Source: an uncultured Desulfosporosinus sp. (lineage in GTDB: Bacteria > Bacillota > Desulfitobacteriia > Desulfitobacteriales > Desulfitobacteriaceae). Taken from it: DNA of 56,033 bases. The notes under the pieces are model-generated. The model ran no database searches, was not told the DNA's origin, and worked only from the letters and a program-made list of their open reading frames with translations. How positions within the stretch are numbered: position 1 is the first letter of the stretch; each line of letters begins with the position of its first letter. Position numbers and translations under genes: made by a program. This document shows positions 7,939-16,500 of the stretch, in pieces. The stretch spans positions 1 to 56,033 of the forward strand of contig CAKMJS010000058.1 in NCBI GenBank assembly GCA_927405585.1, written 5' to 3'.

Positions 7939-9431
7939 TAGTCGATCCCCTCCTCTGATAGTTTCAGGGCGTTCATGACTGCTTGCGCTTTGTTAATACA
8001 TTCTTGATACTCGTTTTCCGACACGCTGTCAGCAACAATTCCTGCGCCCGAGCGAACGAACACCTTGCCGTTTTTCTTAAAAGCAATGCGGATTGCAATG
8101 CAGGTATCCAGATTACCCGTAAAATCAATATACCCGATCGCACCACCGTAAATGCCACGCTTATTGTTTTCAAGTTCATTGATAATCTCACAGGCTCGGA
8201 TTTTGGGTGCGCCGGAGAGCGTACCGGCAGGCAACACGGCATCTAGCGCGTCTAGGGCGTTTTTATCGTCTCGTATTTCTCCCCGAACCGTCGATCCGAT
8301 GTGCATAACATGAGAGAAACGTTCAATGGACAAATAATTTTCTACGTTGACCGTTCCGAATTTGCTGATTCTACCTAGGTCGTTCCTACCCAAATCCACC
8401 AGCATATTGTGCTCGGCCAATTCTTTGGGATCAGAGAGTAAATCCTTTTCATTCTGAAGATCCTCCTCATCTGTCTTCCCTCTTGGTTTTGTGCCTGCCA
8501 GTGGAAAGGTGGAGAGATTACCATCCTGTAGTTTTACAAGGGTTTCTGGGGAAGCACCAGCAATTTCAAGATCATCACTGGAGATATAAAACATGTAGGG
8601 CGAAGGATTAGAGGTTCTCAAAATACGGTAGGCATTGAGCAGACTCCCTTCGAAATCCGCTTCAAAACGATTGGACAACACAACCTGGAATATATCCCCT
8701 TCACGAATATAATGCTTCGCCTTATTGACCATAGCGCAATACTCAGCTTCCTTAAATAAAGGGCGGAATTCAGAGGTGATTTTAGCGGGTTGTGTCTCTT
8801 GATAAGCACCGTGCTTAATGAGCTTTACCATGCTTTCAAGTTCCATAATGGCCCTGTTATAGCCTGACTCCAATTCTTCAGTTTTTAGATTGGCAATAAG
8901 AATGATTTTCTGTTTCAAATGGTCAAAGGCGATTACCTTGTCAAAGAGCATCAGGTCTACGTCCTTAAAACCTTCCTGGTCCTCAGCGTCTAGCTTTAGG
9001 GACGGTTCAATGTACTTGATGTAATCATACGAGAAGTAGCCCACAAGACCGCCGGTAAAGGGCGGCAGGTACTCGAACCGAGGACTGATGTTCTCGTTTA
9101 GGATCTGTTGGATATACTCACGAGGGTGATTTGAAGCTACGGTAGTTCTGGTAGTTCTGGTAGTTTTGGTAGTTTCCGTATCAGAATTAAGGATGAGAAC
9201 TCCGTTGGTACAAGTCAGCTCTAGTTTCGGGTCAAATCCCAAAAATGTATAACGTCCCCACTTTTCAGCACTCTCCAGACTTTCTAGCAAAAAGCAATGA
9301 CGGCTGACGTTTTTGAGGATTTTCAGCACCTCAATCGGTGTCCTGAGATCAGAATAAATCTCACGGCTGATTGGAATCATCTTATACTCCGTTGCAATTT
9401 CTTTGGCTTCAATTAGACTTGGTCTGTACAT
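7938..9431 (-). CDS. trpE: Anthranilate synthase component I with Thr/Arg repeat insertion
   Basis: The 497-residue chorismate-utilising enzyme makes anthranilate from chorismate. The C-terminal catalytic block is complete (GDIFQVVLSNRF, GASPETLVKL, PLAGTKPRG, DLGRNDLGRISKFGTV, HVMHIGSTVRG, LPAGTLSGAPKIRACEII, YGGAIGYI). The N-terminal feedback-site LLES motif is present (LLESLESAEKWGRYTFLG). A short insertion near residues 85-97 reads TETTKTTRTTRTTVAS and is encoded by four near-identical 9-bp units at 9141-9176. The ribosome binding site AAAGGAGGG precedes the ATG at 9429-9431. First gene of the operon. Confidence 0.96.
   Translation of the reverse strand: MYRPSLIEAKEIATEYKMIPISREIYSDLRTPIEVLKILKNVSRHCFLLESLESAEKWGRYTFLGFDPKLELTCTNGVLILNSDTETTKTTRTTRTTVASNHPREYIQQILNENISPRFEYLPPFTGGLVGYFSYDYIKYIEPSLKLDAEDQEGFKDVDLMLFDKVIAFDHLKQKIILIANLKTEELESGYNRAIMELESMVKLIKHGAYQETQPAKITSEFRPLFKEAEYCAMVNKAKHYIREGDIFQVVLSNRFEADFEGSLLNAYRILRTSNPSPYMFYISSDDLEIAGASPETLVKLQDGNLSTFPLAGTKPRGKTDEEDLQNEKDLLSDPKELAEHNMLVDLGRNDLGRISKFGTVNVENYLSIERFSHVMHIGSTVRGEIRDDKNALDALDAVLPAGTLSGAPKIRACEIINELENNKRGIYGGAIGYIDFTGNLDTCIAIRIAFKKNGKVFVRSGAGIVADSVSENEYQECINKAQAVMNALKLSEEGID
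9141..9176. repeat. Four 9-bp tandem units inside trpE
   Basis: The units GGTAGTTCT, GGTAGTTCT, GGTAGTTTT and GGTAGTTTC follow one another directly on the plus strand. They keep the trpE frame and code for a Thr-Thr-Arg/Lys repeat in a surface loop. Copy number could change by slippage without breaking the gene. Confidence 0.85.
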
Positions 9432-9434
9432 TAT

Positions 9435-9555
9435 TACCCTCCTTTGGGCGGCCGCTCTTTGCCATCACGGCGCCTTGCCATCCATGGCGGCGCTACTAAT
9501 CTCGAACGTCCTGTTCGAGTCATGGCACCGCGGCATTAGTCCATCCGTGGACAGC
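9435..9555 (-). other. Structured spacer between T-box terminator and trpE, with anti-T-box segment
   Basis: About 120 bases of transcribed leader lie after the T-box terminator and before the trpE ribosome binding site. They contain CTCGAAC/GTTCGAG and ACTAAT/ATTAGT stems and GGCGC/GCGCC palindromes. Bases 9523-9533 read TGGCACCGCGG on the plus strand, so the transcript carries the exact complement of the 11-base T-box core found at 9613-9623. The leader could therefore fold a second structure that sequesters the T-box. The function is inferred; the sequence match is direct. Confidence 0.5.
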
Positions 9556-9845
9556 ACAAAAAACCCGCCCATGACTATTATCGTCAAGGACGGGTTTAAA
9601 AAATCAAATACCCGCGGTGCCACCTTGCTTTGCGGAAATTTCCGCACGCTTATCAGAATACTAACATATTCCTGGCAACTGACGTATGCCTTCACGTCGC
9701 GAAATACTCAGCCAAAGCCTTTGATCGCGCCCTCCGTGGTCCATTTAACAATCTGCGTCCTGCCGGGTTCACAGCAACTCCAGCTCTCTGAAAGTGCACG
9801 ATTTGTTTTTATCTCCACATCAACGGTTTTTTGTAGCTATTAAAT
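9556..9845 (-). promoter_or_regulatory. Tryptophan T-box riboswitch of the trp operon
   Basis: Read on the minus strand, the leader has an AGAGAGCTGG stem-I start and a GTGAACCCGGC segment. Next comes a specifier loop in which TGG (tryptophan, 9741-9743) is followed by A, then the T-box core AAGGTGGCACCGCGG (9612-9626). A terminator stem follows (AACCCGTCC...GGGCGGGTTTTTT, 9556-9597). Uncharged tRNA-Trp would pair with TGG and with the T-box bulge through its NCCA end, stabilise the antiterminator and allow transcription of trpEGDCFBA. Charged tRNA leaves the terminator formed. The specifier was assigned by position and flanking A, and fits the downstream genes. Confidence 0.93.
9563..9597 (-). 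terminator. Regulated terminator of the trp T-box
   Basis: The minus-strand hairpin AACCCGTCC / GGGCGGGTT is followed by six T. It competes with the antiterminator that contains the T-box core immediately upstream. Confidence 0.88.
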
Positions 9846-9853
9846 TAGTCTTT

Positions 9854-9882
9854 ATAATACGCGTATTAATATTGTTTGTCAA
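9854..9882 (-). promoter_or_regulatory. trp operon promoter
   Basis: TTGACA (9877-9882) and TATTAT (9854-9859) are spaced by exactly 17 bases on the minus strand, ending about 10 bases before the T-box leader. The spacer holds a palindrome AATACGCGTATT (9856-9867), which may be an operator or chance. Confidence 0.8.
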
Positions 9883-9948
9883 CTAAAAAAATTGTCTTAA
9901 TCTTCGTGTATTGCCAGTTAACACACTGTTCTCATGTTCCTCTTGAAT

Positions 9949-9976
9949 TTGAACCACAATAGATTGATACTATAAT
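9949..9976 (+). promoter_or_regulatory. Promoter of the small membrane protein gene
   Basis: TTGAAC (9949-9954), 16 bases, TATAAT (9971-9976), about 40 bases before the ATG at 10015. It is back to back with the trp promoter. Confidence 0.6.
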
Positions 9977-10014
9977 AGTAATAATATAAATAAGGGACAA
10001 GGAAGGGTTCAATT

Positions 10015-10419
10015 ATGACAGGTGTCACACATATGTTAGCAGCAACAGCTATCTATAAAGTCGTTCCTCTTGGAAAACCAATAGTATTGGCGATGGCTTT
10101 TGGATCGCATTTTCTGCTTGATGCAATTCCCCACTATGAACTAAGTACTCTGCTTAATTATATCCTAGGGGCAATTACTTTTTCGTTTTTAGTCATTCTT
10201 GCCTTTTATACACAGAACTATTACCTATTAGTTGCAGCTTTTTTAGGTGCTTTACCGGACCTAAACTGGATATTAGGCTGGAACCAATCTTTGGGTCAGT
10301 TCCACTCGTTTATGCATGTAAGTAATGTACTACAACAACAAAGTGCTCTGATTATTGCTGAAGCAGTTTTTGACATAGTATTGACATTTGTTATTTTACG
10401 TCAGTCAAAACTTCGCTAA
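10015..10419 (+). CDS. Small integral membrane protein, YdjM/DUF457-like
   Basis: The 134-residue protein has a histidine near the N terminus (GVTHMLAATAIY), then FGSHFLLDAIPHYE, two to three hydrophobic helices and LGALPDLNW. The H...HxxLDxxPH and PDLN pattern resembles the membrane-bound, putatively metal-dependent hydrolases of the YdjM/DUF457 group, but the protein is shorter than most of them. It has GGAAGGG before the ATG and its own promoter and 3' hairpin, so it appears monocistronic. The enzymatic role is unknown; the resemblance was judged by eye. Confidence 0.7.
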   Translation: MTGVTHMLAATAIYKVVPLGKPIVLAMAFGSHFLLDAIPHYELSTLLNYILGAITFSFLVILAFYTQNYYLLVAAFLGALPDLNWILGWNQSLGQFHSFMHVSNVLQQQSALIIAEAVFDIVLTFVILRQSKLR

Positions 10420-10465
10420 ACCTGCAACTTGAGCCTGAAGTCCCACGAGGCTCTAGGGGCAGGTT
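10419..10465 (+). terminator. Hairpin directly after the small membrane protein gene
   Basis: AACCTGC (10419-10425) pairs with GCAGGTT (10459-10465), and GAGCCT (10431-10436) pairs with AGGCTC (10448-10453). It starts at the last base of the stop codon. The tail is only moderately T-rich, so termination is likely but not certain. Confidence 0.6.
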
Positions 10466-10599
10466 ATGATTTCCTTAACGTTGCCTAGTTTCCACGTTAG
10501 TTATCCTAATATTTCTAAAAGGTTGATGATCGCCTGAACCAGTTGACCATTTACAAAACTAAATGCCTGTTTCCTAGACTATAAACCCTGGTTGTTGGG

Positions 10600-10716
10600 A
10601 TGTAATGTATGGCGGAGGCGAGGCGCTGTATGCCAGCCAGGTAGAAGATTTAGTATTTAAATGCAAAGAAGCCTTGAGGCAGTTCAACTGAACTGATGTA
10701 CCTCAAGGCGTTCGTT
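10600..10716. repeat. Interspersed hairpin repeat, copy A
   Basis: GCCTTGAGG (10671-10679) pairs with CCTCAAGGC (10701-10709), with AA-rich and TTCGTTAT flanks. It matches the cores of the copies at 13381 and 25072. A GGCGGAGGCGAG-type segment lies nearby at 10610-10622, as in copy B but on the other side. The remaining gap 10470-10860 shows no convincing gene. Confidence 0.75.
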
Positions 10717-10861
10717 ATTATATTCGGCTGAATTTAACCCCTTAGGGTCGATCCCAAAGTACTATCCCATCCTCTGTTCTTCAGACTCCTAATGTCAAGA
10801 TTATAAGCAGAGCAGTGATATATTAGAATAAATTAAATATTCTAAATTGTCGTTCAAATTA

Positions 10862-10890
10862 CTGACATTTTAACCTTAAAGGTGTATTAT
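10862..10890 (+). promoter_or_regulatory. Promoter of the acetyl-CoA synthetase gene
   Basis: CTGACA (10862-10867), exactly 17 bases, TATTAT (10885-10890), followed by a short leader and the AGGAGGG ribosome binding site of acs. Confidence 0.65.
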
Positions 10891-10918
10891 TAACGAATTA
10901 AAGACAGGAGGGCACTAT

Positions 10919-13240
10919 ATGAAAGAAAAACACAGTGAAGGATTGATGGAGGAAAAACGGTTCTTTTTCCCTCCTACAGAGTTTAGTTCAAAAGCCGTAA
11001 TTCAAAACCCTAAAATTCACGAACTAGGGGAGGACAGGACAAAGTTTTGGGACGAACAAGGGAGACGGTTGGACTGGTTTAAACCATGGGACACAGTTCT
11101 AGAATGGAATCCTCCATTTGCCAAGTGGTATGTCGGCGGAAAATTAAATGCTGCTTATAATTGCTTAGATCGACATTTAGCTGGCCCGCGTCGGAATAAA
11201 GCGGCCCTTATATTTGAAGGAGAACTGGGAGATCGTAGAGTATTGACCTATCAAGATCTTCATCGTGAGGTATCCCAGTTTGCGAATGTGCTTAAGTCTC
11301 TTGATGTAGAAAAGGGAGACCGGGTGACAATTTATATGCCCATGATCCCGGAGACTGTTATCGCGATGCTAGCATGTGCTAGGATAGGAGCTGTGCACTG
11401 TGTTGTATTTGGCGGGTTCAGTGCAGAAGCTTTGAAGGACAGGATTCAGAACTCTCTGTCAAAGGTTGTTGTGACAACGGATGGGAGCTATCGACGTGGA
11501 AATAGTATCCCTTTGAAGGCTAATGTTGATCATGCACTGCCTGTAACTTGTATAAATAATTGTGTAGAAAGTGTTATCGTCGTCAAGCGGACCGGTCAGC
11601 TTGTAGATATGTTAGAAGGACGAGACATTTGGTATCACGAGGTCATTAAGAATGTTTCTATCGTATGTCCAGCTGAACCAATGGAAGCGGATGATATGCT
11701 TTTTATTCTTTACACAAGTGGAACAACTGGAAAACCCAAAGGAGTTGTTCATACTGTCGGAGGTTATATGGTTGGGGTATCAACAACGCATGAATGGGTA
11801 TTTGATCTCAAAGAGGAAGATGTGTATTGGTGTACTGCGGATGTCGGCTGGATAACAGGGCATAGTTATTTGGTGTATGGGCCATTGTCGAATGGTGCGA
11901 CGATACTTATGTATGAAGGAGCCCCGGAATTTCCGGAAAAGGATCGGTATTGGGAAATCATCGAGAAATATAGGGTCACAATTTTATATACTGCGCCCAC
12001 TGCGATTCGCACGTTTATGAAATGGGGGGAAAGCTATCCGTTAGGCAGAGATCTTTCAAGTTTACGGCTCTTGGGTTCGGTCGGAGAACCGATTAACCCA
12101 GAAGCTTGGATGTGGTACTACAAATTTATTGGGGGAGAGCACTGCCCTATAGTAGATACCTGGTGGCAAACGGAAACGGGTATGATTATGATGACACCCG
12201 TTCCAGGGATTACTCCTCTAAAGCCAGGCTCGTGCACGATAGCCTTCCCAGGTGTCCATATAGAAATCGTGGATCATGCGGGTGACCCAGTACCGAAGGG
12301 TGAGGGCGGATATTTAGTGGTTCGCGAGCCATGGCCGGCGATGATGAAAACGGTGTATGGGGATGACAAACGCTATCAGGACACATATTGGAGCGAGATT
12401 GCAGGTGTATATTTTACCGGGGACGAAGCGAAATGGGATGAAGATGGTTATTTCTGGGTGATTGGACGCGTAGATGATGTCATCAATGTCTCGGGGCATC
12501 GGATTGGGACGGCGGAAGTAGAAGGTGCTTTGGTTGATCATCTCTCGGTTGCCGAAGCAGCCTGTGTGGGCAGAACCCACGAAGTAAAGGGTCAAGCGGT
12601 GTTTGCCTTTGTTAGTTTAAAAGAAGGGATCGAAATTCACGATGGGCTCATTGCTGAATTAAAAGCGCATGTTGTCCTGAAAATCGGAGCACTTGCCCGT
12701 CCTGATGACATTTTCCTGACGGCTGAACTACCTAAGACACGAAGCGGAAAGATTATGAGGCGTCTTCTAAAGGACATTGCAGAGGGTCGGACAATAGGGG
12801 ATACCAGTACCCTTGCCGATGTTGAGGTTATTAATTTTCTGAAAAAGAATATTGATGCCCAGAAAGTTCTTGATGCGCGGAATGCCTCGCTTAAATTTAG
12901 GAGGAATAAGGTTTCAATTCCTGACACTGCCGCATTTAATCGTTGTAGCGATGAGTCTTATGAAGGGTACAGTTATACGGTATGGTTCGCTACACCGGCT
13001 CAAGATGGATCACGTCATCCAAATACCCATTTTTATTGCTTTCAGTGGGTAGAAAGACTGAAGTTGGTGCAGCAAGTTGCGTTGGCTATCACAAATATAA
13101 TGGTAAATAACAAGGCTGCTGTCGAAGCAATCTTCGCGTACGGGACACCGGATTTTAGCCATGCGGTGATCAATGAAGGAAGTATTACGGATGACTTGTC
13201 AGAAGAAGGACAAATTTGCTTTTTTGGTTCAGGGGACTAG
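10919..13240 (+). CDS. acs: Acetyl-CoA synthetase (AMP-forming) with extra C-terminal domain
   Basis: The 773-residue protein activates acetate (or a close short-chain acid) to acyl-CoA through an acyl-adenylate. The ACS N-terminal segment ([15 protein letters not shown]), the ATP loop [65 protein letters not shown]-type hinge and the acetylatable catalytic lysine in [13 protein letters not shown] are all present. Known Acs proteins end near residue 650. Here about 110 further residues follow (after [12 protein letters not shown]) that match no domain I recognise, rich in aromatic residues ([26 protein letters not shown]). AGGAGG precedes the ATG. In anaerobes this enzyme assimilates or scavenges acetate. 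Substrate choice is inferred from the family. Confidence 0.92.
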   Translation: MKEKHSEGLMEEKRFFFPPTEFSSKAVIQNPKIHELGEDRTKFWDEQGRRLDWFKPWDTVLEWNPPFAKWYVGGKLNAAYNCLDRHLAGPRRNKAALIFEGELGDRRVLTYQDLHREVSQFANVLKSLDVEKGDRVTIYMPMIPETVIAMLACARIGAVHCVVFGGFSAEALKDRIQNSLSKVVVTTDGSYRRGNSIPLKANVDHALPVTCINNCVESVIVVKRTGQLVDMLEGRDIWYHEVIKNVSIVCPAEPMEADDMLFILYTSGTTGKPKGVVHTVGGYMVGVSTTHEWVFDLKEEDVYWCTADVGWITGHSYLVYGPLSNGATILMYEGAPEFPEKDRYWEIIEKYRVTILYTAPTAIRTFMKWGESYPLGRDLSSLRLLGSVGEPINPEAWMWYYKFIGGEHCPIVDTWWQTETGMIMMTPVPGITPLKPGSCTIAFPGVHIEIVDHAGDPVPKGEGGYLVVREPWPAMMKTVYGDDKRYQDTYWSEIAGVYFTGDEAKWDEDGYFWVIGRVDDVINVSGHRIGTAEVEGALVDHLSVAEAACVGRTHEVKGQAVFAFVSLKEGIEIHDGLIAELKAHVVLKIGALARPDDIFLTAELPKTRSGKIMRRLLKDIAEGRTIGDTSTLADVEVINFLKKNIDAQKVLDARNASLKFRRNKVSIPDTAAFNRCSDESYEGYSYTVWFATPAQDGSRHPNTHFYCFQWVERLKLVQQVALAITNIMVNNKAAVEAIFAYGTPDFSHAVINEGSITDDLSEEGQICFFGSGD

Positions 13241-13380
13241 GCGGACTATACCGCCCCACTTCTAATAGTAGAACATTTCACTATTTGCATTATTCGCTAG
13301 ACTCTATGAACTCAATGCACGATCCTGAATCGGAGGCGCCAAAAAAGTGACGTTCTAACGAGCATTACCTTCGAGAAATC

Positions 13381-13480
13381 AAAAAAGCCTTGAGGTCGTA
13401 CAACCTAGTGTACCTCAAGGCTTTCATTATGTATCTCCGCCTAATTTCGAGTTTGATTGGCGGAGGCGAGACGCATTGAT
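13381..13480. repeat. Interspersed hairpin repeat, copy B (convergent-gene terminator)
   Basis: AAAAAAGCCTTGAGGT...TACCTCAAGGCTTTC forms a stem of about 12 base pairs with an A-run on one side and a T-rich tail on the other, so it can terminate both strands. A second stem, CTCCGCC / GGCGGAG, lies at 13434-13468. It sits between acs (+) and the giant gene (-), which converge. Copies A and C share the first stem. Confidence 0.78.
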
Positions 13481-13538
13481 CCAAACCCTCGAAAAAAACA
13501 AACTGTCATCTTGTAGCTATCAGTCCTTCTTACCACTT

Positions 13539-16500
13539 TCATCGTAAATAAGTCAGCGGTATCTTCAGGGCAGGGCTTACTCTGCCAAAATCATCCTTGA
13601 CCTTGATATAGATGTTCTGGGCTTTACTAGTTAAGCCTACAGGATTGGCTAAGCTATTTATTCCTCCTGTAAATTTGATTCCTGATCCATTGGTATCAAT
13701 GATGGGTTCAGGCTCACCCCTATCGACAACTTTATAGTAGCAGTTTCCCGATAGATTCGAATAAATCGCGACTGTGCCGTTAGTTTCAGAACTCCTGCCC
13801 ACGAATCCGGCTTTCACCAGCAGAGGCGGAGCCAAGGCTAAAAGCGTTTTTTCATCGAAATTATCCGGGGTTCTTCCTTCATTGGAAAACGTAATGTAAT
13901 CATAACCAGCTTGCCCCCCTGCAGCCGTACCATTAGCCAGCATGGCCAGCTTCCCGTTTAGGGCCTTACCCGACATCGATAGGGTGAAAAATCCTGTCTC
14001 TATAAGGGCTCCCACATAATTGCCTCGATCAAGATCGGTTCCCAAATTGTAGGCATATTTCGACACAGTAATCCCTAGGCCAGCCGGACCATACACAGTC
14101 GCAAAGTTCATCAACAGAGGGATAGCGAAGTTTAAGCCCATCATATTTTTATAGGCGTTGTTGTTGCCAACCGCACGGGAACTCTCTTCAGCTCCATACC
14201 CGGCTTCGACGAGCAGTTTCACAGCTGCTAGCCAAGGTTTTTCCAGTCCTACTGCTGCAGTAAACCAGTTTCCGACGCTGAGCCCGACTCCATCCTCCTC
14301 CAGCATTGCGGTAGCATATCTAACAGACAAACCACAGTCCCTAAGGATAGAGAGCGCAGTCGTGTCCGTCGGCATATTGAGTTTTGCTTCCTGTAAGCGC
14401 TTTCCAGCTATGGACTTCACCCCGTTGTAGATATCCCCATAGCTGAAACTGGCATCTCTAGAGTTATCCGGACTGTACTGGAGTAAACCAGCCACAATTT
14501 CCTTCAGGCTTATGATTATACCAGGTTCTTTGGCTACATCATAAAGGATATCCGCAATAGCTACTGCAGACGAACATTGGCCCTGATTCCCTCTCGAGAT
14601 GCTGTCTTTGTACATGGTGCCCACCAGACCCTGCATTGCCTCAGTGCCGATCTTGGCAAGAGCTGAGACCGCTTCTCGTGGGGTGTATCCCACATCCATC
14701 AGATCATAATATACTTCTTTATAGTATAAGCTTGTTCCAACATTAGAGAATGTCGTAGTTTTGTGGTGGTAAAAATCCCCTCTGGCCATTTCATCGATAC
14801 CGTATCTGCCTTTTAGCGTGGCCAATAGGGACACCGCACCACTTCTATATTTGGGGCGCACCCCACCACCCCACCCCCCCCGCGGGTTGCCGTGGGTCCC
14901 ATGCACCGGGGGATCTTCAACTACATAATACGTAACCAGCCTATCGAACATTTCCTCCCAAGTGTAGTTGCCCTTTAAAAGCCAAGATATAGTCTCATCT
15001 AGGTTGTATCCCCAGCCGTGGAGAATTTCTATCGCTTGGTGTGGATATAAGCCAATTCTACCATCACCATACCCTACGACTGCCGCCAGCTCATCATCAC
15101 GCTGAGTTTTAACCTTCCTGATCCAGCTAAATAGATTATTGCCGGTACTACTTCTGCCGCCATCTTCATAGGCTGGAAAACCGGCAGCTTGAAGTGCCCT
15201 TGCTATCATCGCGTTGCTAATACCGGGAAAGACCTTGTTTAGACCATTAATCAAAGCATCCATATCAAAATTAAGTTCTGGCAGATTCAGATCTTGAAAC
15301 TGCTTACCAATCGCCTTGGGATCCTTATTGCCATAAACATTTTTAAGAATAGTTACGACTTCACTCTTATAGTCCCAATGGCTGCCGACTGCCTTCCAGC
15401 AATCCTCCTCCGAATAACCGGCAAGTCTCAAGTAATTGAACACTTTAGCATGATCCATGATGCCTAGCGTTTTCACGATATCATCATAAACATTTTTGGC
15501 ATCGAATCCCTGACTCTGCCAATACTGGATAGTCAACAGATTATAATCTCCTCCATAAATCCCTGTCACCTGTAAACCAATATCCATCATCTCGAAATAG
15601 CCTTTATCCACTAGGAGTTCTGTGGCCTGCTCTGAGGACACCTTGTAGACGTCCTTTAGAACCCGTACGATCTCTTCCAGAGGGTATTCCGAACGGTGCA
15701 GTGTGCCAATTGCCCCGGAAGGTGTGGTGACTCCTGCAGCCTCCAGTAGGGAAACAATATTGTCCTGAACGCTTTGCTGATAAATGCTCTGTAAGGTCTT
15801 TCCAAGCTTTTTCAAAGTTTCAGGGTAATCATGGTTTACTTCGTAAACGGCAATCCAGGCTTCTCTTGCTGTGTAGCCTGCTTTCTTCAGATAAGTCAGA
15901 ACCATAGCCGGATCCTTAATTCCCATTTCGTCCTGAAGCCGCTCATAGCATTTATCAACGGTTATCCCTTTGCTTTGCCAGTACTTAATGGTCAGTAGAA
16001 TATAATCCCCTTTGTAAATTGTATCAACTTGAACAGTAATATCCGCTTGCTGGTAGTAACCACTCTTCGCGAGCAGGTCGGCAGCCTCTTCAGCTGTGAC
16101 GCTATACACTTCTTTCAGTGCTCGGACAACCATTTCCAGGTTATAGCCCGCCTGGTGCAAAAGTACAATGGCTTTGTCCCGTGAACCGACGCCGGAAGCC
16201 GTTAACAGTGCTGCGATATTATCCTGGCTCGGTTGCTGATAGACCTTTTGAAGGAGTTGATCAAGGGCTATCAGAGCTTTACTCATCGCCACTTCTTGAT
16301 AGAAGCCCTTGACCAATGCGCCAGCCACCTCGTTCTTTTCGTAGCCAGCCTGATACAAGAGTTCAGCCACTATTTCCTGATCTTTGATGCCCAAGTCATT
16401 GATCATTATCTCTAATACCTGGACCGCAGTAACGCCCAATCTCTTCTTATGCTGGATATAGCTTAGCCTGTCCAAGCCGAAGACTTCCAGTACTATAGGA

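Noticed and set aside
9465-9695. Open frame of 76 codons on the minus strand in the trp leader, considered as a leader peptide
   Set aside because: It runs through the T-box and terminator structures, has no ribosome binding site and no tryptophan-rich stretch; control is explained by the T-box.
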